The translations under genes and the position numbers were made by a program. The notes below the pieces were generated by a model. It was given only the letters and a program-made list of their open reading frames with translations. It had not been told where the DNA came from and made no database searches. A stretch of 32,947 nt of DNA from Pseudomonadota bacterium (GTDB taxonomy: Bacteria > Pseudomonadota > Gammaproteobacteria > Burkholderiales > Thiobacillaceae), in contig JAJZPR010000030.1 of assembly GCA_021847835.1 (NCBI GenBank), forward strand, positions 1-32,947, written 5' to 3'. Shown here piece after piece: positions 25,485-32,947 of this stretch. How positions within the stretch are numbered: position 1 is the first letter of the stretch; every line of letters begins with the position of its first letter.

Positions 25485-25512
25485 GCCCTGCCCGACCAGG
25501 CGCCAAAAGAGC

Positions 25513-25544
25513 AAGCCCCGCCTGGCGCGGGGCTTTTCTTTTTT
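25513..25544 (+). terminator. Intrinsic terminator of groESL
   Basis: A perfect 9-bp stem, AAGCCCCGC (25513-25521) with GCGGGGCTT (25527-25535), loop CTGGC, is followed by a T-rich tract TTTTCTTTTTT that ends at 25544. It lies 28 bases after the groEL stop. Confidence 0.95.
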
Positions 25545-25572
25545 ATGCATGTAGAGGAATACTGGTGCCAAA

Positions 25573-27051
25573 ATGGCCCCTTTCACAGCAAAGTTGCCTG
25601 ACACAACGCGGATGTTTTCTGCCTCCTACTACCCCCGCTCCTTCACCATCCTGGTCATCGTCGCCATGGGCGTGCTGATCGTGCCGCTGACCAGCGGCCT
25701 GATCAACGCGGTGCACGTGCTGCAGGGCGTGGCCGATGCGCAGCGCGAGTTCACGCGCAACAGCCTGGCGATCACGCGCGACGTGCGCCAGGTGGCGGAG
25801 TCGGTGAGCCAGCTGCAGCGCGCCGCCGGCCAGTATCATTTGCTGCAGGACGACGAGTTCGGCCCCGCGTTGAAGGATCGCCACGACGAACTGCAAACCC
25901 TGCTGGCGCAGCTCGATTCGCGCCTGGCCGACGCGCCCTCGCGCAGCACGCTGGGAAAAATGCAGGAACGCGCACGTGCGCTGTATCTCGAATTGAAGCC
26001 AGGTGCCTATCTGGACAGCGCGCGCTTCCATGCGCTGGATCCCGCGTTCAATGAACTGCATGCCGCGGCGCGCACGCTGCTGGTGGAGGCCGATGCCGCA
26101 GTGCAGCACGAACTGCAGGCACTGGAAACGACGGTGCAAACCACGCGCCAGCGCCTGATCGTGCTGGCGGTGGCGCTGATTCCGCTGACGCTGCTGCTGG
26201 CAGGCGTGTTTTCCTGGATGATCAATCGTCCGATCAGGCAGATCAAGGCAGCGATCCAGCAGCTTGGGCAGGCCGACTTGCGGCCCTTGCCGCCGGTCAG
26301 CGGCCCGCACGATCTCGTCGAGTTGGGGCGCGAAATCGACTGGCTGCGCCAGCGATTGCAGGCGCTGGAGGAGCAGAAGCAGCGCTTCCTGCGCCACGTG
26401 TCGCACGAACTGAAAACCCCTCTGGCCTCGCTGCGCGAGGGCGTGGCGCTTTTGAACGATGAGCTGGCGGGCAGCTTGAACTCTCGCCAGCGCACCATCG
26501 TCGGCATCATGGACAGCGGCAGCCGCGAACTGCAAAAGCGCATCGAGGACCTGATCCGCTATGGCGGCATGGTGCAGGGCGTAGACAAGCCGCCTGCCAC
26601 CCTGCAGTCGCTGGAAGCCGCGCTCGATACCGTGCTGGCGAGACAGCGGCTGACGCTGGCCGCGCGCGGCATCCGCGTGGAAAAGCAATTGGCCGCGGAA
26701 CAAATCTGTGCCGATCGCAATCAACTGGAAACCGTGCTCGACAATCTGCTGTCCAACGCGGTCAAATTCAGTCCCGAGGGTGGCCGCATCATGGTGAAAA
26801 GCGAGGCCGTTGAGGATGGCGTGGCTGTGTGGGTATGCGATGAAGGCGCCGGCATCCCGGAGGCCGAACGCGGCCGCGTGTTCGAACCGTTTTTCCAGGG
26901 CGAGCACCAGCCCGCGAGCACGGTCAAGGGCAGTGGCCTGGGGCTGTCGATCGTGCGAGAATCATTGCTTGCCACGAGCGGCAGCGTGGAAGTGATCGAC
27001 TGCCCGCCATGGTCGACTTGCTTCAAATCAACCTGGCCCATGCCGAAATGA
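25573..27051 (+). CDS. glrK: Sensor histidine kinase GlrK (QseE-like)
   Basis: A 492-residue inner-membrane kinase. The first membrane helix (FTILVIVAMGVLIVPLTSGL) is followed by a helical periplasmic sensor to about residue 190. The second helix is LIVLAVALIPLTLLLAGVFS, then come HAMP (about 215-270) and HisKA with FLRHVSHELKTPLASL, phospho-acceptor H278. The HATPase domain shows the N box (DNLLSNAVKFSPEGG) and G boxes (DEGAGIPEAERG, GSGLGLSIVRESL). The order kinase, QseG lipoprotein, NtrC-type regulator identifies it as GlrK. No Shine-Dalgarno site stands in front of the ATG at 25573; a second candidate is at 25612. The stop overlaps qseG by four bases. Confidence 0.9.
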   Translation: MAPFTAKLPDTTRMFSASYYPRSFTILVIVAMGVLIVPLTSGLINAVHVLQGVADAQREFTRNSLAITRDVRQVAESVSQLQRAAGQYHLLQDDEFGPALKDRHDELQTLLAQLDSRLADAPSRSTLGKMQERARALYLELKPGAYLDSARFHALDPAFNELHAAARTLLVEADAAVQHELQALETTVQTTRQRLIVLAVALIPLTLLLAGVFSWMINRPIRQIKAAIQQLGQADLRPLPPVSGPHDLVELGREIDWLRQRLQALEEQKQRFLRHVSHELKTPLASLREGVALLNDELAGSLNSRQRTIVGIMDSGSRELQKRIEDLIRYGGMVQGVDKPPATLQSLEAALDTVLARQRLTLAARGIRVEKQLAAEQICADRNQLETVLDNLLSNAVKFSPEGGRIMVKSEAVEDGVAVWVCDEGAGIPEAERGRVFEPFFQGEHQPASTVKGSGLGLSIVRESLLATSGSVEVIDCPPWSTCFKSTWPMPK

Positions 27052-27515
27052 CATTGAAACCGATATTGCTTGCCGGGCTGTTGTTGACTTTGGGCGCCTG
27101 CGCCAACACCGACGCCCCCCCCATGCTGCACAATGTGCAGCTCGGATCGGACGCGGCGCTGATGCTGAACGAAATGAGCCGCGTGGCCGCGCTTTCGCCC
27201 GAACAGCGGAAACGCGAGATGGCCGTCCTGGAAAACGGCCGCCTCGAAGGCATGCGGCGCTTTCAGCTGGCCGCGCTGCTGGAACGCGAAGACAATGCGG
27301 AGGCGCTGGAGCGCAGCCTGAAAAACCTGAATGCGCTCGGCGAAATCGACGCGCGCGCGCAGACGCTGGTCGATCTGATGAAAAAATCGCTCAAGGCGCG
27401 CATCGAGCTCAGGACGCAGACTGCGCGCGCGCAGGAATTGCAGGACAAGCTCGAACAGATCAAGGCGCTGGAAAAGTCGCTGCAGCAGCGCAGCGCGCCC
27501 TCCGCAAGACCATGA
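27048..27515 (+). CDS. qseG: QseG-like outer-membrane lipoprotein
   Basis: A 155-residue lipoprotein between the GlrK and GlrR genes. The signal peptide MTLKPILLAGLLLTLGAC has its lipobox Cys at residue 18. The rest is mainly helical with a C-terminal coiled-coil tendency (AQELQDKLEQIKALEKSLQQ). In enterobacteria QseG interacts with the QseE/GlrK sensor and supports its activity. Here the ATG overlaps the glrK stop and its own stop overlaps the glrR start, both as ATGA, so the three are one translational unit. Sequence similarity to enterobacterial QseG appears limited, and the name rests mainly on context. Confidence 0.75.
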   Translation: MTLKPILLAGLLLTLGACANTDAPPMLHNVQLGSDAALMLNEMSRVAALSPEQRKREMAVLENGRLEGMRRFQLAALLEREDNAEALERSLKNLNALGEIDARAQTLVDLMKKSLKARIELRTQTARAQELQDKLEQIKALEKSLQQRSAPSARP

Positions 27516-28864
27516 AAAAACCCTCCATCCTGGTAGTGGACGACGATGCTTCGCTGCGCGAACTGATCACGCTGCGGCTGGAGGCCAACGGCTTCAGGGT
27601 CGAGACCGCCGACAGCGGCGAGGCTGCGCTGGCGCAGCTTGCGGTGTCGCGGCCCGACGCCGTGCTGACCGACATGCAGATGAGCGGCATGGACGGCATG
27701 GCGCTGTTCAACGCCATTCGCGCGCGCGATCCGGCGCTGCCGGTGATCGTGCTGACGGCGCACGGCACCATCCCCGACGCGGTGGCCGCCACCCAGCAGG
27801 GCCTGTTCGGCTATCTCACCAAGCCCTACGATGCCGCCACCCTCATCGACCTGCTGAAACGCGCCACCCGCCTGGCGCCCGGCGCTTCCGACGGCGGCGA
27901 CGAAAGCTGGCACAGTGAAATCATCACCGCGAGCCCGGTCATGGAGGCGCTGCTGGCCGAAGCCAAGCTGGCCGCACAAAGCGAGGCGTCGCTTTTGATC
28001 CAGGGCGAATCGGGCACCGGCAAGGAGCTGCTGGCACGCGCCATCCACCACGCCAGCCCGCGCAGCAAGAAGCCCTTCGTCGCGATCAACTGCGGCGCAA
28101 TCCCTGCCGAACTGCTGGAATCGGAGCTGTTTGGCCACGTGAAGGGAGCGTTCACCGGCGCCACCCGCGACCATCCCGGCCTGTTCCAGAGCGCCCAGGG
28201 CGGCACGGTGTTCCTCGACGAGATCGGCGACATGCCGATACCGCTGCAGGTGAAGCTCCTGCGCGTGCTGCAGGAGGGCGAAGTGCGGCCGGTGGGCGCG
28301 ACCGAGACGCGCGCGGTGAACGTGCGCATCCTTTCGGCCACCCACCGCAACCTGGAAGAAGCGATTGCCGCCGGCGAGTTTCGCGAAGACCTCTATTACC
28401 GCCTGAACGTGGTGAACCTGACGCTGCCCCCGCTGCGCGAACGGCGCGAGGACATTCCGCTGCTGGCGCAGCACTTCCTCGCCGCGCTGACCGAAAAGTA
28501 CGGCCGCCGCATCCGCGGCTTCGCGCCCGACGCGCTGGACATGCTGACGGCGGCCGACTGGCCCGGCAACATCCGCCAGTTGAACAACGTGCTGGAGCAG
28601 TGCGTGGCGCTGTGCACCACGTCCACCATCCCGGACAGCCTGGTGGCGCGCGCCCTGCGCGACAAGCCGGCGGAGATCCAGCCGCTGGCCGAGGCGCGCG
28701 CGGCCTTCGAGCGCGAATATCTCATCAATCTCCTGAAGCTCACCCGCGGACAGGTCAGCGAAGTGGCCCGCCTGGCCGGACGCAACCGTACCGAGGTCTA
28801 CCGGCTGCTGCAACGCCACGGCCTCACCCCCGCCCTGTTCAAGGACCGCGACGAAGCCGGCTGA
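27512..28864 (+). CDS. glrR: Sigma-54-dependent response regulator GlrR (NtrC family)
   Basis: A 450-residue regulator. The receiver domain (residues 1-120) has the acidic pocket DDD at 10-12, phospho-acceptor D54 in VLTDMQMSG, and K in YLTKPYD. The AAA+ domain has Walker A GESGTGKE, the sigma-54 contact motif GAFTGA, and Walker B GGTVFLDEIGD. The C-terminal helix-turn-helix is GQVSEVARLAGRNRTEVYRL. GlrR in E. coli activates the small RNA GlmY and rpoE from sigma-54 promoters. The gene overlaps qseG by four bases. It is followed by a 122-base gap without a clear terminator. Confidence 0.95.
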   Translation: MKKPSILVVDDDASLRELITLRLEANGFRVETADSGEAALAQLAVSRPDAVLTDMQMSGMDGMALFNAIRARDPALPVIVLTAHGTIPDAVAATQQGLFGYLTKPYDAATLIDLLKRATRLAPGASDGGDESWHSEIITASPVMEALLAEAKLAAQSEASLLIQGESGTGKELLARAIHHASPRSKKPFVAINCGAIPAELLESELFGHVKGAFTGATRDHPGLFQSAQGGTVFLDEIGDMPIPLQVKLLRVLQEGEVRPVGATETRAVNVRILSATHRNLEEAIAAGEFREDLYYRLNVVNLTLPPLRERREDIPLLAQHFLAALTEKYGRRIRGFAPDALDMLTAADWPGNIRQLNNVLEQCVALCTTSTIPDSLVARALRDKPAEIQPLAEARAAFEREYLINLLKLTRGQVSEVARLAGRNRTEVYRLLQRHGLTPALFKDRDEAG

Positions 28865-28986
28865 GCGCCATTTCCCCTGTCCCTCGAACACGGCTTGGCC
28901 AACGCACATCATGCCGATTGGCACAAACCCTGCTAGCGGATAAATGCCGCCCTGTGCGCCTTTATCAAGCTTGTTAGGAGAACACC

Positions 28987-29154
28987 ATGTTTGGATGGGC
29001 CGTTACGTTCCTGGTCATTGCCATCATCGCCGGCGTATTCGGCTTTGCCGGCATCGCCGGCACCGCAACCCTGATCGCCAAGGTGCTGTTTGTCGTCGGT
29101 CTGGTGGCATTTCTGGGCTTGCTGGTCGTGGGCCGCAGGCCGCCGACTGCCTGA
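28987..29154 (+). CDS. Small DUF1328 (YtjA-type) membrane protein
   Basis: A 55-residue protein beginning [20 protein letters not shown], with two hydrophobic segments (about 5-25 and 29-49) and a short basic tail (GRRPPTA). The layout with FGFxGIA in the first helix matches the YtjA/DUF1328 family, which is common in proteobacteria and of unknown function. A good AGGAG ribosome site lies at 28976-28980. It appears to be a stand-alone gene. Confidence 0.88.
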   Translation: MFGWAVTFLVIAIIAGVFGFAGIAGTATLIAKVLFVVGLVAFLGLLVVGRRPPTA

Positions 29155-29461
29155 ACCCGCCCCGGAAGCAACACGCCCCTGGCGCCCTTTCTGTTCTGTG
29201 CGCATCCCAAGGCCTTGCGGGCCGGCTGTCGCCGATAAAAGACAAAATCGGCCAATCAAAACAGATAGTTGCAGGCTGACAGCAGGGGATGTCTCCCTGA
29301 GGCGACGGATCGGTCCCATACGTGCATGGCCTCTGCGCCTGACGCACCCGACACAAACATATCTCATTGATTTTTATCAAAAAACCATCACCTGGCATGG
29401 TCATCGCATGACACGGAAATGAATGCTTTGTGCATTCGACTTCGACAAAAAGGAGATCGTC
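29155..29461 (+). other. 307-base intergenic region before the EF-hand/BON gene
   Basis: I see no gene here. It carries a perfect FNR-type box at 29367-29380 and the AAGGAG ribosome site at its end. The remainder (29155-29360) has no repeat, hairpin with T-tract or other signal I can support. Confidence 0.6.
29367..29380 (+). promoter_or_regulatory. FNR/ANR-type binding site
   Basis: TTGATTTTTATCAA is a perfect match to the FNR consensus TTGAT-N4-ATCAA. It lies 81-95 bases before the start codon of the EF-hand/BON gene, a distance that fits activation at a promoter about 40 bases downstream of the box. The -10 region is not clear. Confidence 0.75.
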
Positions 29462-29947
29462 ATGAAACCCCTCAACCATCGCTTTGTGAATATGGCGCTT
29501 GTTGGCGTGCTGGGCGGTTTTGTCGCCGCTTCGACCATGGCCGACCCGGTCACGCACAGTTTCAAGGATGCTGACAAGAACGGCGACGGCAAGGTCAGCC
29601 TGGTGGAGTTTGCCGCTCAGGGCGGCACCCCGAAGGCTTTCCGCGAGGGGGACTCCAACAATGACCGTCGCCTGAACAGTGACGAGTACCTCAAGGCTGC
29701 CGCCAACAACGACCGCATCCAGGCCGGCAACTACGTCAACGACGCCTGGATCACGGCCAAGGTGAAAAGCCTGCTGCTGAAAGACAAGGACGTGAAAGGC
29801 ACGGCGGTGAACGTGGAAACCCACAAGGGCATCGTGCAGCTTTCCGGCTGGGTCAGCGACCCGGCGCAGATTGCCGAAGCCGAGAAGCTCGCGCACAGCA
29901 TCGAGGGCGTGAAAGACGTGCGCAACGACCTGCAGATCAAGAGCTGA
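29462..29947 (+). CDS. Secreted EF-hand and BON-domain protein
   Basis: A 161-residue protein. The start at 29462 has an AAGGAG site seven bases before it and a signal peptide ending at STMA (about residue 27). Two calcium-binding loops follow: DADKNGDGKVSLVEF, a perfect EF-hand, and DSNNDRRLNSDEY, a near match. A BON domain fills the C-terminal half (about 85-161; VNDAWITAKVKSLLLKDKDV, IVQLSGWVSDPAQIAEAEKL). BON proteins usually attach to membranes or help with stress; calcium loops in front of BON are less common. The perfect FNR box upstream suggests expression at low oxygen. Confidence 0.88.
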   Translation: MKPLNHRFVNMALVGVLGGFVAASTMADPVTHSFKDADKNGDGKVSLVEFAAQGGTPKAFREGDSNNDRRLNSDEYLKAAANNDRIQAGNYVNDAWITAKVKSLLLKDKDVKGTAVNVETHKGIVQLSGWVSDPAQIAEAEKLAHSIEGVKDVRNDLQIKS

Positions 29948-29959
29948 TCCTGGCCCTCC

Positions 29960-29993
29960 CATGCCGGCTGCGGCTCATGCCGCAGCCGGCATG
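29960..29993 (+). terminator. Perfect 15-bp hairpin after the EF-hand/BON gene
   Basis: CATGCCGGCTGCGGC (29960-29974) and its exact complement (29979-29993) enclose a TCAT loop, 12 bases after the stop codon. There is no T-tract. It may be a tract-less terminator or mRNA end-stabilising structure. Confidence 0.65.
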
Positions 29994-30101
29994 ATCCCGC
30001 CCACGGAAAACCGTATGCATTCGACCCTCCGATATCCGAAACATGGGCCCGCGCGGCCATGCGAAAGAAACGGAGCCGAGCGCGGGATCGCCATTCAAGC
30101 C

Positions 30102-31865
30102 ATGTCCAAACGCACCCATGCCTGGCATGCGCATCTGCCGGAAATCGTCGAGGCAACGACGGATTTCATCGCCATCATGGACGACAGCGGCCGCCTGCGC
30201 TACATCAACAGGGCCGGCCGCGCCATGCTGGGTCTCTCGGATTTCGAGGATGTGGAGAGGCGGCACATAAGCGACTGCCATCCTGAAGCGGAAACCCGCC
30301 GCCTGCTGGCCGAGGCGTTTCCCATCGCGCGCCGCAACGGCGCCTGGCGCGGAGAATCCATGATCATCAGCGGGGACGGCCAGGAAATCGCCGTTTCCCA
30401 GGTCGTGCTTGCGCATGGCTGCCAGAACGGCGGGGCGGGCATGTTTTCGACAATTGCGCGCGACATCAGCGAGCGCAAGCGTTATGACGCAGAGATCAGG
30501 CACCAGGCGACCCATGATCCGCTGACCGGGCTTCCCAACCGCATCGTGCTGGAAGAGCATCTGATGATGGAGCTCGCCCGCATGGCACAGGGGCGGCGCC
30601 ATGCGCATGTGGCTGTCATGCTCCTTGACCTCGACAATTTCAAACGCATCAACGACAGCCTCGGGCATGTGGCAGGCGACGAACTGCTGCGCAGCGTGGC
30701 GCAGCGCCTGCGCAACTGTGTGCGCACGGGCGACATGGTTGCACGCTATGGCGACGACGAATTCACCATCGTGGCAAGCGGGTTGTCCGCCATGGACAAT
30801 CTGCTGCCGGTCATTCACAAGCTGCGCGCCGCCTTCGAACTTCCCTTTCCGGTCGCCGGGCAGGAAGTGTTCACGGGCTTCAGCACGGGCATCGCGGTCG
30901 CCCCGAACGACGGCGGCGATCCCGTCACGCTGCTGAAAAACGCCGATGCGGCGATGTATCGGGCCAAGGCGTCGGGGCGCGATCGTTACCAGTTTTATGC
31001 GCCGGAGATGAACGCCCGCGGCCAGGAATTGCTGGTCCTGGAAACCGAACTCAGGCACGCCCTCGAGCGCGAGGAATTCGTCCTGCACTATCAACCGCAA
31101 CTGCACCTGTGCACCGGACGCATTGCCGGATTCGAGGCGCTGTTGCGCTGGCAGCACCCGGCGGGCAGGCTGGTGCCGCCTTCCGACTTCATTCCCATGC
31201 TGGAGGAAACCGGGCTGATCATTCCAGTGGGCAAGTGGACCTTGCGCCGCGCATGCGCGGAATACCGCAAGCTGCGCGACGCCAGCGGGACGCAGGTGCC
31301 CGTCTCGGTGAATGTCTCGGCACGCCAGTTCGGCGATCACCGCCTGGTGGAGGAACTGCGGCACATCCTTCGCGACGAAGGCATGCCGCCCGAAGACCTG
31401 GAGCTTGAAATCACCGAGAGCACCGTCATGCAGGACACGCAGGCCGCGGGGGAGATTCTCGATGCCCTGAACGCCATCGGCGTGCGCCTCGCGATCGATG
31501 ATTTCGGCACCGGCCACTCTTCGCTGGCCTACCTGAAGCGATTCCCGCTCAACACGCTCAAGATCGACCGTGATTTCATCCAGGGCAGGCCCTGGGAAGA
31601 AAACGATGCGGCCATCGCCGAGGCCTGCATTTCCCTGGGCCACAAGCTGGGCCTCGACGTCATCGCGGAAGGGGTGGAAACGGCCGAGCAGATGCAATTT
31701 CTGCGTGCGCACGGCTGCGACATGATCCAGGGATATCACTTCAGCCCCCCCATGCCCTTGCAAGCCGCATCGCATTTCGCCCTGCATCACAAGGCGCGGG
31801 CCGGTGCCGAGGCCCTGGCACAGGGCGTTTCGAAAATTCCTGCCATCGAGAAAGGCCGAACATGA
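30102..31865 (+). CDS. PAS-GGDEF-EAL protein, probable c-di-GMP phosphodiesterase
   Basis: With the ATG at 30102 it has 587 residues: a PAS domain (about 10-125, with DFIAIMDDSGRLRYINRAGR), a GGDEF domain (about 135-298) and an EAL domain (about 310-560). The GGDEF motif reads GDDEF (217-221), so cyclase activity is doubtful. The EAL domain keeps EALLRW (345-350), NVSARQF, EITES, IDDFGTGHSSLAYLKRFPL and EGVET, which are needed for phosphodiesterase activity. No membrane helices are seen. Earlier in-frame ATGs exist at 30015 and at 29961; the latter lies in a hairpin and is unlikely. The stop overlaps the next gene by four bases. Confidence 0.9.
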   Translation: MSKRTHAWHAHLPEIVEATTDFIAIMDDSGRLRYINRAGRAMLGLSDFEDVERRHISDCHPEAETRRLLAEAFPIARRNGAWRGESMIISGDGQEIAVSQVVLAHGCQNGGAGMFSTIARDISERKRYDAEIRHQATHDPLTGLPNRIVLEEHLMMELARMAQGRRHAHVAVMLLDLDNFKRINDSLGHVAGDELLRSVAQRLRNCVRTGDMVARYGDDEFTIVASGLSAMDNLLPVIHKLRAAFELPFPVAGQEVFTGFSTGIAVAPNDGGDPVTLLKNADAAMYRAKASGRDRYQFYAPEMNARGQELLVLETELRHALEREEFVLHYQPQLHLCTGRIAGFEALLRWQHPAGRLVPPSDFIPMLEETGLIIPVGKWTLRRACAEYRKLRDASGTQVPVSVNVSARQFGDHRLVEELRHILRDEGMPPEDLELEITESTVMQDTQAAGEILDALNAIGVRLAIDDFGTGHSSLAYLKRFPLNTLKIDRDFIQGRPWEENDAAIAEACISLGHKLGLDVIAEGVETAEQMQFLRAHGCDMIQGYHFSPPMPLQAASHFALHHKARAGAEALAQGVSKIPAIEKGRT

Positions 31866-32221
31866 AAAACGAGTATGTGCATGTGCACACCATGATGCTG
31901 GCGGCAGCGCGCTATGCCGGCAGCCGCTCCAAGGAAGATCGCGCCCTCATGCTGGCCGTGGGCAGCAGCTTCTGGAGCGATTTCCCCGCGTTCCTCGTGG
32001 AAATGAAAGAAGCTTTCCGGCGCGCGCCCGGCAAGGATTTTCTCAGGCAGGACGACGTCAAGCACATGTACGCCCTGCTGTTCGTCAGCATATTGAACGG
32101 CCTCGATTCCGTATCCCTGAACAGGATCGCAGGCGCGCTGCTCGCCGCTGCACTGCCTGACAAGGGCAGCTCCGCCAGGCAGGCGGCGCCACGCAATGCC
32201 GCCGTGCTGGCGCCTTATTAG
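31862..32221 (+). CDS. Small protein overlapping the EAL gene, unknown function
   Basis: A 119-residue protein beginning MKNEYVHVHTMMLAAARYAG. It has no signal peptide, and helices dominate. The segment YALLFVSILNGLDSVSLNRI is hydrophobic but short for a membrane span. Its ATG overlaps the stop of the PAS-GGDEF-EAL gene (ATGA), so the two are translated together and may work together, for instance as effector or adaptor. I recognise no family. Confidence 0.7.
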   Translation: MKNEYVHVHTMMLAAARYAGSRSKEDRALMLAVGSSFWSDFPAFLVEMKEAFRRAPGKDFLRQDDVKHMYALLFVSILNGLDSVSLNRIAGALLAAALPDKGSSARQAAPRNAAVLAPY

Positions 32222-32232
32222 CGAGTTTTCAA

Positions 32233-32246
32233 GGCCCGGCCGGGCC
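32233..32246. repeat. GC palindrome after the small gene
   Basis: GGCCCGGCCGGGCC is a perfect 14-bp palindrome 11 bases after the stop codon of the small gene. No T-tract follows. It may help to end or protect the transcript. Confidence 0.45.
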
Positions 32247-32328
32247 GCATTCGGTTTCATGGCCTGAAGCCGTTTCCCGGGGATGTTGGCGGCGCTCATG
32301 CGCAATTCAGTGCAAAAAAACTGAACTC

Positions 32329-32370
32329 ATGAAAAAATTGCCTGTCGCCTAAAGGCGGGAGTTTTTTCAT
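32329..32370 (+). terminator. Possible bidirectional terminator
   Basis: ATGAAAAAA (32329-32337) and TTTTTTCAT (32362-32370) enclose a CGCCT-AA-AGGCG hairpin (32346-32357). The T-tract follows the stem by a few bases on the plus strand and an equivalent T-tract exists on the minus strand. Another small stem, TTCAGT/ACTGAA, lies at 32306-32325. Confidence 0.6.
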
Positions 32371-32407
32371 TACACGGCAGCCATCTTGCCGCCGGCATTA
32401 AAACAAC

Positions 32408-32947
32408 ATGAATTCCAACGACACCCCACAGGGAACGCATTACCCGGTGCTGGTGTTCGGGGAAGTGCTTTTCGATCAGTTTCCCGATCGCACGGTATTG
32501 GGCGGAGCACCGTTCAACGTCGCCAGGCATCTGGCCGGTTTCGGCTGGCCGCCGCTCCTGATCAGCCGCATCGGACGCGACGGCGCGCAGGTGGAAGCGC
32601 TCAGGGCCATGCAGCGCTTCGGCATGGACGCCTCCTGCATCCAGATCGACCCGCTGCACCCGACCGGCACCGTGAAAGTCGAACTGAACGAAGCGGGCCA
32701 CCGCTTCGAAATTCTGGACAACCAAGCCTACGACCACATCCATCAGGGCATGGCCCGCCTGGGCGCGCTGGCCGCGCGCCCGCATCTGGTGTATTTCGGC
32801 ACGCTGGCTTCGCGCCACACGGACTCCTACCGGGCGCTGCTCGGCGTGCTGCGCCTGAGTCCCGGGCTCAAGTTTCTCGACCTCAATCTGCGCGCGCCCT
32901 GGTTCGAGCGCGGCAGGACGGAAAACCTGATGCGCCACGCGCACGTG
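32408..32947 (+). CDS. PfkB-family carbohydrate kinase, probable fructokinase (partial at window edge)
   Basis: The first 180 residues of a sugar kinase are present and the frame stays open to the end of the window. It begins MNSNDTPQGTHYPVLVFGEV. The VFGEVLFDQFPDRTVLGGAP segment with FNVARHLAGFGW is the N-terminal PfkB substrate-binding signature, followed by LISRIGRDGAQVEALRAM and VYFGTLASRH. Fructokinases of sucrose metabolism in related bacteria have this form, but the exact sugar cannot be read from this half. The ATP-binding GAGD motif would be past the window. No clear Shine-Dalgarno site precedes the ATG. Confidence 0.85.
   Translation, partial: MNSNDTPQGTHYPVLVFGEVLFDQFPDRTVLGGAPFNVARHLAGFGWPPLLISRIGRDGAQVEALRAMQRFGMDASCIQIDPLHPTGTVKVELNEAGHRFEILDNQAYDHIHQGMARLGALAARPHLVYFGTLASRHTDSYRALLGVLRLSPGLKFLDLNLRAPWFERGRTENLMRHAHV

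Noticed and set aside
29961..30101. Longer N-terminus for the PAS-GGDEF-EAL protein
   Set aside because: The ATG at 29961 is inside a perfect hairpin, has no ribosome site, and the added residues resemble no domain; the ATG at 30102 begins just before the PAS domain. An intermediate start at 30015 cannot be excluded.

Overview
The window is a stretch of a GC-rich proteobacterial chromosome, most likely a betaproteobacterium of the Nitrosomonadales/Gallionellales type. That placement rests on gene order and protein character (rsmI/yraN-diaA-dolP, glrK-qseG-glrR, groES-groEL with a CIRCE element, many flavoprotein and ferredoxin genes). No rRNA or tRNA is present to fix it, so it remains an inference.

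Layout. (1) 1-1960 is a mobile-DNA patch: the tail of an insertion-sequence transposase, an intact REP-associated (RAYT-type) HUH transposase, the 3' remnant of a lower-GC cassette gene, an integron-type attC site, and a second cassette gene encoding a SAM-dependent methyltransferase. (2) 2078-6652 is housekeeping: rsmI divergent from yraN-diaA-dolP (the E. coli order without lpoA), then ubiD and a glycine-zipper envelope protein. (3) 6580-10853 on the minus strand is a compact bioA, beta-CASP nuclease, dacB operon. bioA carries an in-frame palindromic repeat, and a heptanucleotide tandem repeat flanks the operon.

(4) 10962-23113, all minus strand, is the most interesting part. A HutC-type GntR regulator heads a chain: an AprA/fumarate-reductase-like flavoprotein, an AprB-like 2x[4Fe-4S] ferredoxin, a HEAT-repeat protein and a 7Fe ferredoxin. 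A sulfonate/nitrate-type ABC importer follows, whose binding protein carries a NosL-like C-terminal domain. Then come a 1161-residue fused flavoprotein that looks like NfnB/GltD joined to NfnA/PyrK, and a protein I do not recognise. A 21-bp element (19 of 21 positions identical) lies upstream of both gntR and the giant flavoprotein gene and is the likely GntR operator. Together the genes look like regulated uptake of a small anionic, possibly organosulfur, compound coupled to a soluble flavin/iron-sulfur redox system. The substrate is unknown.

(5) 23382-25544 is groES-groEL with overlapping sigma-70 and sigma-32 type promoters, CIRCE and a strong terminator. (6) 25573-28864 is the GlrK-QseG-GlrR two-component system. 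(7) 28987-32221 holds a small DUF1328 membrane protein, an EF-hand/BON protein with a perfect FNR box upstream, a PAS-GGDEF-EAL protein with a degenerate GGDEF motif, and a small unknown protein overlapping it. (8) The window ends inside a PfkB-family sugar kinase.
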